Below, in pieces: positions 16,141-23,920 of a DNA stretch of 64,000 nt. Below the pieces are notes generated by a model that did no database searches, was not told the DNA's origin, and saw only the letters and a program-made list of their open reading frames with translations. This DNA comes from Flavobacterium cucumis. Lineage in GTDB: Bacteria; Bacteroidota; Bacteroidia; Flavobacteriales; Flavobacteriaceae. Every line of letters starts with the position of its first letter. Positions within the stretch are counted from its first letter, which is position 1. The position numbers and the translations under genes were made by a program. The stretch lies in NCBI RefSeq assembly GCF_900148835.1, contig NZ_FRYK01000006.1:1-64000 (forward strand), written 5' to 3'.

Positions 16141-16749
16141 ATGTCCCGAGTTAAAAAACCAAAATACAAACTCCTACATCAATACTACAAGTATACTGGA
16201 TTTTATTCCTTTATATGGCAAGGTGTTAAAGGTGCGATATTGCCTACAGCAATCATTGTAGCGATTCTTTTTTATGTTAATTACAAAGTCATTAATCTAA
16301 ACGATGCGATTGTTTACATTACTCAAAATTTCAGTGATTTCTTTATTTTTGGTGTATTCTTAGCCTCTGAGAGTGTATTGGGATTAATTCCGCCCGATAT
16401 TTTTATCGCTTGGACAAAAAACACGGATAGTCCACTACTCTATTTGTCTATTTTGGCTATTTTATCATATTTAGGTGGCGTTATTGCTTATTTCATGGGA
16501 ATGGCTATTGCGGCAATACCTTCCATAAATCACTACTTGTATGGAAAAATGACGAAACACATCATAAACATGCAAAAATGGGGCGGATTCTTGATTGCCG
16601 TTGGCGCCTTATTGCCTTTACCATTTGCTATTGCGTGTTTGGCCGCTGGAATGATTAACTACTCCAGAAAGCATTTCTTTTTATTTGCTTTACTACGATT
16701 TTTCCGTTTCATTATTTATGGATTTGTAATTTATTCTGCTTTATCATGA
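16141..16749 (+). CDS. VTT/DedA-like (SNARE-associated) membrane protein
   Basis: A 202-aa multi-pass inner-membrane protein with about five hydrophobic segments (near residues 28-50, 63-85, 95-125, 145-170 and 178-200). A conserved Glu-Ser pair precedes a GLIPPDIF turn, and a later GALLPLPFAI segment recalls the paired re-entrant elements of DedA/VTT proteins. Members help lipid or undecaprenyl-phosphate flipping and envelope homeostasis. Start at ATG 16141; TTG 16123 lies inside the -7 box TATTTTTG (16118-16125), so it is rejected. It overlaps the next gene by ATGA. Confidence 0.8.
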   Translation: MSRVKKPKYKLLHQYYKYTGFYSFIWQGVKGAILPTAIIVAILFYVNYKVINLNDAIVYITQNFSDFFIFGVFLASESVLGLIPPDIFIAWTKNTDSPLLYLSILAILSYLGGVIAYFMGMAIAAIPSINHYLYGKMTKHIINMQKWGGFLIAVGALLPLPFAIACLAAGMINYSRKHFFLFALLRFFRFIIYGFVIYSALS

Positions 16750-17030
16750 TAAAATTTTTTAAGGTAATTGCTTTATTAGAAGGTGTTTCACTATTATTAT
16801 TGTTTACGAATATGTTATTGGTAAAGCCCTTTTTATTTAGCTTATATAAAACATTATTGTTTCCTATTGGAATGGCACATGGAATTTTATTTATAGCATA
16901 CATTGCTTTAGCGACACTGCTAAAAATGGAACAAAAGTGGGATTTTAAAAAATACTTTATTATTTGTTTAGCATCTCTTTTTCCATTTGGAACCTTTTAC
17001 ATTGAAAAAAAATATTTACAAAATAAATAG
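16746..17030 (+). CDS. DUF3817 small membrane protein
   Basis: A 94-aa protein with three hydrophobic segments and the DUF3817 pattern (early Glu-Gly in ALLEGVSLL, then PIGMAHGILF with a conserved His in the middle span). It overlaps the stop of the preceding VTT gene (ATGA) and is followed by the mechanosensitive channel gene at a one-base overlap, so the three envelope genes are translated together. Biochemical role unknown. Confidence 0.82.
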   Translation: MIKFFKVIALLEGVSLLLLFTNMLLVKPFLFSLYKTLLFPIGMAHGILFIAYIALATLLKMEQKWDFKKYFIICLASLFPFGTFYIEKKYLQNK

Positions 17031-18274
17031 TGAAAATATTTAACTGGGCATATCAATTATTCCGTCAAATGGATTTTAGCGAAGATATTTCGTTATATCT
17101 CAATTTGTTGGTTAACATTATAATCTTAATACTCGTTTCGTATGTGTTGGATTATATATTTAAAAAACTGTTTATTGTTTTTCTTGCCATTATTGCAGCT
17201 AAAACAAAATCCAGTTTTGATGATTTTTTAGTTGCTAACAAGACTGCAAAATATATAGCCCATTTAATGCCGCTTTTGTTTATCTACAAAACGGTACCCG
17301 TTATTTTAAAGCGATTTACGTATTGGGAAGATTTTTTTGAGAAAGGAGTCAAAATCTACATTATTATTCTTTCTCTATGGATAACCCGTAGTATTTTTAA
17401 TGCCTTAAAAGATTATTTAAAACACAAACCAAGGTTTAGTGACAAGCCTATAGATAGTTACATTCAAGTAATTATGATTGTGTTGTGGACCTTTGGTATC
17501 ACTTCTTTTGTGTTGATCATGTTTGATACCAACATGAAAACGCTATTAACCACTTTTGGAGCTATTTCGGCATTAATTTTTCTAATTTTTAAAGATACCA
17601 TCTTAGGATTTGTGGCTAGTATTCAAGTATCGGTTAACGATATGGTGCGCATTGGAGATTGGATTACTATGGAAAAATTTGGTGCAGACGGAGACGTTAT
17701 CGAAATTAATTTAGCTACTGTAAAAGTTCGAAATTTTGATAATACGACTACTACCATTCCAACGTACAGTTTAATTTCTGATAGTTTTAGAAACTGGCGT
17801 GGCATGCTTAACTCAGATGGTAGAAGGATAAAACGCCATGTTTTAATTAAAGCGCAATCTGTCCGTTTTATACAACCCGAAGAGATTGATACCTTTAAAA
17901 AGATACAACATTTAACTTCTTACATTGAACATCGCCAGGCCGATATCGATAAATATAATGCCAATAATAGTATTGATAAGAGTGTGATTGTTAACGGTAG
18001 AAATCTTACCAATTTAGGTTTGTTTCGCAAGTATATCAATCAGTATATCTTATCGCATCCGGGTATTAATAAGGACATGAGTTTGATGGTGCGTCATTTA
18101 CAACCTACAGAGAACGGGATTCCGCTAGAAATTTATTGTTTTTCAAAGGATAAAACTTGGTTGAACTATGAGCACATCATGGCAGATATTTTTGATCATG
18201 TTATGGCATCAGTGCCTTATTTTGATTTAGAAATATTTGAATCGATCAGTACACCTAACACACTCAGTAATTAA
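17030..18274 (+). CDS. MscS-family mechanosensitive ion channel (YbdG-like)
   Basis: A 414-aa inner-membrane channel. Five hydrophobic segments fill about residues 20-190. The pore-lining TM3 and the following beta domain (GDWITMEKFGADGDVIEI, about 217-234) are typical MscS. The insertion with NGRNLTNLGLFRKYI near residue 325 is characteristic of the YbdG subgroup, which opens on hypo-osmotic shock. The start is GTG at 17030, overlapping the stop of DUF3817 by one base. A terminator follows at 18300-18330. Confidence 0.9.
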   Translation: MKIFNWAYQLFRQMDFSEDISLYLNLLVNIIILILVSYVLDYIFKKLFIVFLAIIAAKTKSSFDDFLVANKTAKYIAHLMPLLFIYKTVPVILKRFTYWEDFFEKGVKIYIIILSLWITRSIFNALKDYLKHKPRFSDKPIDSYIQVIMIVLWTFGITSFVLIMFDTNMKTLLTTFGAISALIFLIFKDTILGFVASIQVSVNDMVRIGDWITMEKFGADGDVIEINLATVKVRNFDNTTTTIPTYSLISDSFRNWRGMLNSDGRRIKRHVLIKAQSVRFIQPEEIDTFKKIQHLTSYIEHRQADIDKYNANNSIDKSVIVNGRNLTNLGLFRKYINQYILSHPGINKDMSLMVRHLQPTENGIPLEIYCFSKDKTWLNYEHIMADIFDHVMASVPYFDLEIFESISTPNTLSN

Positions 18275-18299
18275 CAACTGATTCTTAATAACTTAAATA

Positions 18300-18330
18300 G
18301 ACCTTCAAGAAACTGGAGGTTATTTTTTTT
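18300..18330 (+). terminator. Rho-independent terminator after the MscS gene
   Basis: Stem ACCTTCA/TGGAGGT (one G-T pair) with an eight-T tail. Confidence 0.7.
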
Positions 18331-18358
18331 ACATTTATTACAAATAATTCCTATTGCT

Positions 18359-18745
18359 ATGAAAACAAAAGATGAATCGCTTTTAGAAATTAGAGGGGCT
18401 AGTATTGGTTTGATTACAGCGCAATCAAGTTCTGAAGAGAAATTTCAAAATCAAACCTTACGCCCTATTTTGAAATTTCAAAATGAATTGTTCATTGAAG
18501 TTTTTAGGAACTACGCTCAGAAGCAAAAAGGGGTGTATTTTACACTTTCTCCAGAGAAAAAAGAAAATTATATTGAAAATGCTATTCAACGTGATATTAA
18601 ATTTCGTAATGCATTAAAAGGAATCGTTTTTGGGTTGTTTACTGTTTCTGAATACAAAGAATATATTCAAAATTCGTCAAACCTTAACAAGCGCATGATG
18701 AATTTATTAATTGAGCGTTTGAAAAGCCAAATTCAGATTATTTAA
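18359..18745 (+). CDS. Conserved hypothetical protein
   Basis: A 128-aa soluble, charged protein. The N-terminal half has an ERGASIG-like turn followed by a Ser/Glu stretch. A conserved-looking segment (TLRPILKFQNELF) and the helical C-terminus suggest a compact alpha protein. I recall relatives in Flavobacterium annotated as glyoxalase, but no vicinal-oxygen-chelate motif is visible, so I do not adopt that name. It lies 28 bp after a terminator and is probably its own unit. Confidence 0.65.
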   Translation: MKTKDESLLEIRGASIGLITAQSSSEEKFQNQTLRPILKFQNELFIEVFRNYAQKQKGVYFTLSPEKKENYIENAIQRDIKFRNALKGIVFGLFTVSEYKEYIQNSSNLNKRMMNLLIERLKSQIQII

Positions 18746-18790
18746 TGAGCCAATGTGGCAATGAGCCGATTGGGTATTGTGCCATTAAAT

Positions 18791-18825
18791 CAATGTGCCA
18801 ATAGAAGACAATAATTGGCACGTTG
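18791..18825. repeat. Inverted repeat between convergent genes
   Basis: CAATGTGCCAAT (18791-18802) and ATTGGCACGTTG (18814-18825) are complementary at 11 of 12 positions. Related CAATGTGGCAAT text lies just upstream at 18750. It lies between the convergent genes ending at 18745 and 18835. Probably an extragenic palindrome; a terminator role is possible but no T run follows. Confidence 0.6.
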
Positions 18826-18834
18826 AAAAATGGC

Positions 18835-19503
18835 CTAATTATACAAAGATTCCCCGTTCAAATCCGTACTTAATACATCGCTCATATAATCGAAGAAAGG
18901 ACGCATTGCTTGAAAAGTAGCTACGACTTCTTCTTGAAAATTTGGGGCCAATACTTCTTTGTCTGTAAAACTTCGAGTAAGTAAATATTGTTTTTTGCGA
19001 ATCAAATCGATCGCAGGATGGGTTTTATCGAAACCTTTTGGAGCTGTTTTTAACTCCTCACCTTTTAATTCGCCAAAGAATTTCTTGAACGCCTCATCCG
19101 CTATAATCGTTCTAATTTCGTCATCATCCATTTCAAATTCTTTTCGAATGCGATGCAAATCAGCTGCATTAGGCTCCCAAAAACCACCACCTACAAAACT
19201 TCCTCCAGGTTCTATATGCAAATAGTAACCACCACGAAGCAAAGGTTTTGTTCGGGTGAATCCAACGCTAAAATGATTTTTATAGGGTGCTTTATCTTTT
19301 GAAAAACGCACATCCCTATAAATTCTAAAAATCTGAATGCGTTCGATGCTATCTATTTTTCCCAACTGCTCGCCTACCGCTGTGAAAAATGATTTGGCTA
19401 ACTTTTGTTCGGCATCAAACGCTTTTTTATTTGCCGCAAACCAATCGCGGTCGTTGTTTTCTTTGAGTTTGTTTAGAAATTCTAAGGTTGACTTTTGTAG
19501 CAT
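18835..19503 (-). CDS. DUF2461 (TIGR02453) family protein
   Basis: A 222-aa soluble protein. Family landmarks are visible: DRDWFAANK near residues 18-26, IFRIYRDVRFSKDKAPYK near 58-75, and GGYYLHIEPGG-type strands near 90-100. Widespread but of unknown biochemical function. It precedes a gap with an AAACACA...TGTGTTT palindrome (19518-19566) and the thioesterase gene upstream on the same strand. Confidence 0.9.
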   Translation of the reverse strand: MLQKSTLEFLNKLKENNDRDWFAANKKAFDAEQKLAKSFFTAVGEQLGKIDSIERIQIFRIYRDVRFSKDKAPYKNHFSVGFTRTKPLLRGGYYLHIEPGGSFVGGGFWEPNAADLHRIRKEFEMDDDEIRTIIADEAFKKFFGELKGEELKTAPKGFDKTHPAIDLIRKKQYLLTRSFTDKEVLAPNFQEEVVATFQAMRPFFDYMSDVLSTDLNGESLYN

Positions 19504-19517
19504 ATTCTATTAGGTTT

Positions 19518-19566
19518 AAACACAAAGACACAATAGTTTTATTTTAATCTATGTGATTATGTGTTT
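19518..19566. repeat. Extragenic palindrome, AAACACATAG family (copy 1)
   Basis: Arms around 19518-19536 and 19549-19566 read AAACACAAAGACACAATAG and CTATGTGATTATGTGTTT. The same design recurs at 24537-24588, 29347-29450 and 30751-30887. Confidence 0.6.
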
Positions 19567-19576
19567 TTAGAAACAA

Positions 19577-19966
19577 TTATTTTTTCAATCGGTCTTCAAT
19601 AAATTCGATTTGAGTTTTACCATGTGGTTTTGGTTTTCCGTCTTCGCCTAAATTGACCATCGTAATGTTCTCAATCGTTATGATTTTTTCGCGTGTCATC
19701 ATGTTACGAACTTCACATCGCAATACTAGTGACGATTTTCCAAAATGCACTACATCTAAGCCAATTTCTACGATATCGCCTTGTTTGGCAGCGCTCATAA
19801 AATTAATTTCACTCATAAACTTGGTCACCACTTTAGGGTTTTCCAATTGGACAATAGAATACAAAGCCGCTTCCTCGTCTATCCAAGCCAATAATTTCCC
19901 GCCAAATAAGGTTCCGTTGGCATTTAAATCTTCGGGTTTAACCCATTTTCTTGTATGAAATCGCAT
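19577..19966 (-). CDS. Acyl-CoA thioesterase, hotdog fold
   Basis: A 129-aa cytosolic YciA/BACH-type thioesterase that hydrolyses acyl-CoA. Seen: the substrate-binding stretch NGTLFGGKLLAWIDEEAAL (about residues 17-35) and the hotdog strands MVNLGEDGKP near the C-terminus. Normal length for the short family. Its first ~17 codons and upstream DNA are duplicated in decayed form at 22336-22437. Confidence 0.88.
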   Translation of the reverse strand: MRFHTRKWVKPEDLNANGTLFGGKLLAWIDEEAALYSIVQLENPKVVTKFMSEINFMSAAKQGDIVEIGLDVVHFGKSSLVLRCEVRNMMTREKIITIENITMVNLGEDGKPKPHGKTQIEFIEDRLKK

Positions 19967-20021
19967 CTTTATTTTTTATTTATAAAGGTAAGAATTTTTA
20001 GTAAAAAGTTAGGTATATTTG
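19916..20021. repeat. Copy 1 of a duplicated thioesterase start/promoter segment
   Basis: This covers the 5' end of the thioesterase gene and the DNA up to the TATATTTG box at 20014-20021. It aligns with 22336-22437, about three quarters identical by eye in the coding part and ending in the same TAAGAATTTTT...TATATTTG. Confidence 0.7.
20014..20021 (+). promoter_or_regulatory. -7 box for the 20056 gene pair
   Basis: TATATTTG, exact TAnnTTTG, 35 bp before the ATG at 20056. Duplicated at 22430-22437 ahead of the GIY-YIG gene. Confidence 0.5.
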
Positions 20022-20055
20022 TCGCCATTTAGCTTTTGACTGAAATCGTAGTAAA

Positions 20056-20793
20056 ATGGAAAAGAAAAGTACAGCAACCAGCACACTAACGTTTGTCAAA
20101 GATGCTAAATCTGATAAACTTATAAAAGAGGCCATTTTATTGGTACATCCCGATTCGCGACTGGATACTGCTTTAGCAAAATTTCACCCTATGTGTGATT
20201 CCAGTATCCCCTTTAGAGATGTAACAGATGCAACTACCAAACGCGAAAGTATTCGAAAACTTATAGACAAATTAGATGTCTCCAAGAGTGAACGGTATCA
20301 ACGCACAATTGAAGACACCTATTGTAATGTGTATTCTTTCGATTTTTGTTATTTTTCTAAGGTGTATTTGCCAACCGTTTGGTGGACAGAAGAATCCATT
20401 ATAAAGTTACAAAACGGAGAAGATGTTATTCCTGTTTTCAATGAAACGGTACTTCCTATCTACTCTAGCGCCATTCACGATTGGTTTCAAAAATGGGGTC
20501 CAAGCTTTGGTTGGAAAAAAATGACAAATCTTGATGAAATTCAAGAAAAAGTGAATGCGGAAGGAGGCGTTGGCATCATTTGTGCCAAGCGTAAAATTGT
20601 AGGCCTTTCTGGGCATATCGTACCAATAGTTCCAGAAACTGGCAAAAGAAAAGCATATCGTGAAAATGGCAACGTTATTTATCCCTTGCAATCTCAAGCA
20701 GGAAAATTAAATTACAACTATTTTTCAAAAGCAAGAAAAGACTGGTGGAATCATGAGCGCTATTCGTCTCATGTTTTCTATTATCATGACTAA
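20056..20793 (+). CDS. Unrecognised protein with papain/NlpC-like Cys-His signature
   Basis: A 245-aa protein without signal peptide. I do not recognise the family. Features seen: TYCNVYSFD with Cys90-Asn91 and Asp96, similar to the CN-x-(F/Y)-x-x-D active-site helix of papain-fold amidases; and a later SGHIVPIVPE strand with His187, then YPLQSQAG with Gln212/Gln214. A Cys, His, polar order with an aromatic-rich C-terminus fits an NlpC/P60- or CHAP-like hydrolase. It is followed after 38 bp by the amidoligase-like gene, and a -7 box (20014-20021) precedes it. The pair may cut and join the same amide bond. The peptidase call is inference from motifs only. Confidence 0.6.
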   Translation: MEKKSTATSTLTFVKDAKSDKLIKEAILLVHPDSRLDTALAKFHPMCDSSIPFRDVTDATTKRESIRKLIDKLDVSKSERYQRTIEDTYCNVYSFDFCYFSKVYLPTVWWTEESIIKLQNGEDVIPVFNETVLPIYSSAIHDWFQKWGPSFGWKKMTNLDEIQEKVNAEGGVGIICAKRKIVGLSGHIVPIVPETGKRKAYRENGNVIYPLQSQAGKLNYNYFSKARKDWWNHERYSSHVFYYHD

Positions 20794-20831
20794 AATTAGT
20801 ATTAATTACGTTACCAAGCCATTTTAAATAA

Positions 20832-22328
20832 ATGAAATTAAATCAGAAGCATAATTATTATTGGGGAATAGGATTAGAAAATGAAACGTATCTGCAATTT
20901 GAGGCATCGAGCATCGTTTCAGGCGCATTTATTCAAGAAAAAATGGGTTGCGAACGCTATAGTATTGATTATAGAACTTGTTATAAAGAAGGAACTTTAG
21001 CAACACTTTTGGAAACCGCTTTTGATAAAAAAAAGAATTACAAAGTAAGCAGAATGATGAACAGTCATTCTCTTGACAAACTAGACCTTAATTTTGAACA
21101 CAAAACATTACCGCACACACAACCTTTAGTAGATAATCCTGAATATCAAGGAAAATCAATTGTTGAAGTTTTTTTAGAAAAACAACCTTATAATATTCAG
21201 AGTATGCTAACTCAAAAAAACAATCCTATGGGATCTGTAAATTTTGATGGCGATTCGATTGAATTTGTAACAAAATATTTTGAAAATAGAACCATAACCG
21301 ATTCGTGTGAGGAACTTAAGGCAACAAAAGAATTGTTCCTTGAAAAAATTAACGAATCAGGCATTCTCTCTGAAAAATTACATTTTCCTAATTATAATAT
21401 GGGAATCAATAGGTTTATGTCGAACCAGGAAAATCTTGTTTTATTTAATAACGGAACCTATCATTTTCACCTTACACTGCCTACCCTTACTCAAAATAGT
21501 AGAATTATAGATTATGCTGGTTTTGAATCCATTCACAGCAATGCGATCTATTTACTACAATGGTTTGAACCTTTTTTTATCGCCACATTGGGCAGTCCAG
21601 ATATCATGGCCGTAATTAGCAAAAAGTATCATTTGAATGAAAAATTTGCTGGAGGCTCAATGCGAAATGCTATGTCGCGGTACACTGGACTAGGTACCTT
21701 TAACAAGGTAATGGCAAAAGGAAAAATTCTAACCTATAAAGTTGATGCGTTTCGAAAACTTTTGCGATTTACAAAAGAAGATAATATTTGGTGGCGCGAT
21801 CAAGTTGAATCCAATCTGGGGTATGCCTTACTTGAAGACATTGGTCTTGATTTTAATCAGGAAAAAATGTATCAAAGTGGCTTTGAATTTCGAAGTTTTG
21901 ACGAATTTCCATCGAGTTATTTAAACGATGTATTATTAGCCATTGTATTGATTTGCGAGCACTCTTTACATCTTCCAAATGTTCCATGGGGACACGATAG
22001 TGTGGTTTGGAATAATTTAGTTTTTAAATCCTTGAAACATGGTTTTGAAACCAAAATTAATGACGAAGAAAAGCAAGCAGTTTTAGAAGTATTACATCTT
22101 TTTGACACCGCTGAAGAAAGCAATATTTTACAGGCGGAATTGCATGCAATCGATCAACTCGATGCCTTTTTCTTTAAAATTCTAGCCCTTTTACAGGACA
22201 AATACAAAGATAACAACACGTGTATAGATGCCCTATGGGGACAAAAAACGACAGCACCACCTGCATGGGAGAATTTTAATAAATTCCAAGTAGAACAGCA
22301 CTTAAAGCAAATGGAAGCGTTAGATTAA
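20832..22328 (+). CDS. Unrecognised protein resembling glutamate-cysteine-ligase/amidoligase fold
   Basis: A 498-aa soluble protein, family not recognised. The beginning WGIGLENETYL (residues 11-21) has the G-x-E-x-E pattern that opens glutamine-synthetase-like carboxylate-amine ligases, where the Glu residues bind Mg-ATP. Later YHFHLTLPT (near residue 215) and GSMRNAMSRYTGLGT (near residues 276-290) could supply the His and Arg of the same fold. A WGHDSVVWNN segment is near residue 388. If right, it forms an amide or isopeptide bond using ATP. It is the second gene of an apparent operon with the Cys-His protein upstream. Downstream lies a decayed copy of the thioesterase 5' region. Confidence 0.55.
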   Translation: MKLNQKHNYYWGIGLENETYLQFEASSIVSGAFIQEKMGCERYSIDYRTCYKEGTLATLLETAFDKKKNYKVSRMMNSHSLDKLDLNFEHKTLPHTQPLVDNPEYQGKSIVEVFLEKQPYNIQSMLTQKNNPMGSVNFDGDSIEFVTKYFENRTITDSCEELKATKELFLEKINESGILSEKLHFPNYNMGINRFMSNQENLVLFNNGTYHFHLTLPTLTQNSRIIDYAGFESIHSNAIYLLQWFEPFFIATLGSPDIMAVISKKYHLNEKFAGGSMRNAMSRYTGLGTFNKVMAKGKILTYKVDAFRKLLRFTKEDNIWWRDQVESNLGYALLEDIGLDFNQEKMYQSGFEFRSFDEFPSSYLNDVLLAIVLICEHSLHLPNVPWGHDSVVWNNLVFKSLKHGFETKINDEEKQAVLEVLHLFDTAEESNILQAELHAIDQLDAFFFKILALLQDKYKDNNTCIDALWGQKTTAPPAWENFNKFQVEQHLKQMEALD

Positions 22329-22335
22329 ACGTTTT

Positions 22336-22437
22336 ATGGGCATTCAAATTTTTTGGTTTTACTCCTTTTCTTGCATGAAATCGTTTCTTGAATTTTTATT
22401 TTAAGTAAGAATTTTTGGAGGACTTTGGGTATATTTG
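22336..22437. pseudogene. Decayed second copy of the thioesterase 5' end and promoter
   Basis: On the minus strand this reads RFHARKGVKPKNLNA, clearly related to the first residues of the thioesterase (RFHTRKWVKPEDLNA), but without the start codon and the rest of the gene. The other half matches 19967-20021 up to TATATTTG. It shows that the segment 20022-22335 lies between two copies of one sequence. Confidence 0.7.
22430..22437 (+). promoter_or_regulatory. -7 box for the GIY-YIG gene
   Basis: TATATTTG, exact consensus, 20 bp before the ATG at 22458. It decides the start: the in-frame TTG at 22425 lies upstream of the box and cannot be used. Confidence 0.55.
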
Positions 22438-22457
22438 AAGATATTAAATTTTGTAAA

Positions 22458-23315
22458 ATGAAATTCGGAAAGACAATAAAAATATTTTTAATAGATGGTG
22501 AGCCTAATGGAAGAATGAGTTGCGAACTTTCAAATTGGTCTGGTAAAGCATATAAAATTCCTAGAATTAAAGTAAAAGATTGTTCTGACAGAATTGACTT
22601 AATTAGTACAGGAGTTTATCTGCTATTTGGAAAAGATGAAGAAGGAAAAGATTTGGTTTATATTGGTGAGGCTGAGTCTATTTTAAAGAGAATAACTCAA
22701 CACTTAAATCAAAAAGACTTTTGGAATGAAGCAATCATTTTTATTAGTAAAGATGAAAATTTGAATAAAGCTCACGTAAAATATCTTGAAAACAGATTAC
22801 ATGATATTGCAATTAATTCAAAAAGATATAAAATAGAAAACTCAATAACTCCGACATTATCATCGATTTCTGAGTCAGATAGAGCAGAAATGGAAGAATT
22901 TATTGAGAATATTAAAATGTTAGTAAATACTCTTGGTCATAAAGTTTTTGAAGAGAAAAGAGAGTATAAGTCAAAGCAAAAACAAGAAGTCTTTTTTATA
23001 AAAGCTGCAAGAGGAGCTGATGGATTAGGTGAACCTACATCTGATGGCTTTGTTGTCTTTAAAGGTTCGAAAGCTGCTTTTACAGTTGTAAATTCTATAA
23101 CTTCAAATTTTATTAAACTTAGAGATAAATTAATTGATGATCAAATACTTGTAAATAAAGGTGATTATTTTGAGTTCTCTGAAGATTACATATTTAGTAG
23201 TCCATCAACTGCTGCTGTAATTGTTATGGGAAGAAATGCAAATGGTTTGACGGAATGGAAACTTAAAAGTGGTAAAACTTTAAAAGAGTTTGAAAACAAC
23301 GAAAAGTTGAAATAG
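22458..23315 (+). CDS. GIY-YIG domain protein with DUF4357
   Basis: A 285-aa protein. The GIY-YIG nuclease core is visible: GVYLLF at residues 52-57, LVYIGEAES at 66-74, Arg78, His82 and a Glu in YLENRL near 115. The C-terminal DUF4357 domain (about 190-280) shows GFVVFKGSKA and the SPSTAAVIVMGRNANGLTEWK pattern. This architecture is common in stand-alone bacterial proteins, sometimes near defence or mobile genes; the nuclease target is unknown. Start moved to the ATG at 22458 because the -7 box lies at 22430-22437. Confidence 0.88.
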   Translation: MKFGKTIKIFLIDGEPNGRMSCELSNWSGKAYKIPRIKVKDCSDRIDLISTGVYLLFGKDEEGKDLVYIGEAESILKRITQHLNQKDFWNEAIIFISKDENLNKAHVKYLENRLHDIAINSKRYKIENSITPTLSSISESDRAEMEEFIENIKMLVNTLGHKVFEEKREYKSKQKQEVFFIKAARGADGLGEPTSDGFVVFKGSKAAFTVVNSITSNFIKLRDKLIDDQILVNKGDYFEFSEDYIFSSPSTAAVIVMGRNANGLTEWKLKSGKTLKEFENNEKLK

Positions 23316-23340
23316 GTATTACCTAAATTTGTAACGAATC

Positions 23341-23916
23341 ATGAAAACAGAAAAAACATTATCAATCGTATTTATTATTTCGCTAGTTTTCAAGCTAATG
23401 CATTGGCCTGGAGCTGGAGTTTTAATGGTATTATCGTTATTAGGTCTAGCATTGTGTTATTTTCCGCTTGGATTTTATTTTTTAAGCGATAAAAATTTTA
23501 AAACACAAAATATTGGAATCTCAATAGTTTTTGGTTGGTTACTTTCTGTTTGTATTATTGGAATTTTATTTAAGTTGATGTATTGGCCTGGATCTAGTCC
23601 AATGCTGTTAATAGGAACATTGACAGCTGTTCCTTTAATTGGAGTTGCAATACTTTTATATGCAAAATCAACTGATGTTTTAAAAAACTATTACAAAAAC
23701 TTATTAATTAGAACTTCCGTTTTATTCATATTATCATTATTATGCTTTTTATTGCCAAATAGTGTTTTAATCAATCATTATTATTCCAACGAACCAGAGT
23801 TGAAAGAGCTGTATTTAAAAGAACAGGAGAATCCTGAAGATGAAAATATTCAAAATGAAATTCAAGCCTATAAAGCCAAACAATATGAGCGTGAAAATGG
23901 GTGGCAAAGAAACTAA
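23341..23916 (+). CDS. GldL-like small membrane protein
   Basis: A 191-aa protein with four or more hydrophobic segments in residues 1-145. Two internal repeats, FKLMHWPGAGVLM (about residues 17-29) and FKLMYWPGSSPML (about 78-90), match the transmembrane signature of GldL, the type IX secretion/gliding motor protein. The long cytoplasmic coiled tail of true GldL is missing, and the ~45-residue charged tail ends in AKQYERENGWQRN. It is an orphan, not next to gldK/M/N. A TAAATTTG box at 23324-23331 precedes the ATG by 9 bp. Role unknown; a motor function should not be assumed. Confidence 0.7.
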   Translation: MKTEKTLSIVFIISLVFKLMHWPGAGVLMVLSLLGLALCYFPLGFYFLSDKNFKTQNIGISIVFGWLLSVCIIGILFKLMYWPGSSPMLLIGTLTAVPLIGVAILLYAKSTDVLKNYYKNLLIRTSVLFILSLLCFLLPNSVLINHYYSNEPELKELYLKEQENPEDENIQNEIQAYKAKQYERENGWQRN

Positions 23917-23920
23917 TAAA

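Noticed and set aside
18359..18745. Glyoxalase annotation for the 128-aa protein
   Set aside because: No metal-binding vicinal-oxygen-chelate motif is visible; the name seems to be a carried-over label.
22425..22457. TTG start at 22425 for the GIY-YIG gene
   Set aside because: It lies upstream of the predicted -7 box, so it would not be in the transcript.
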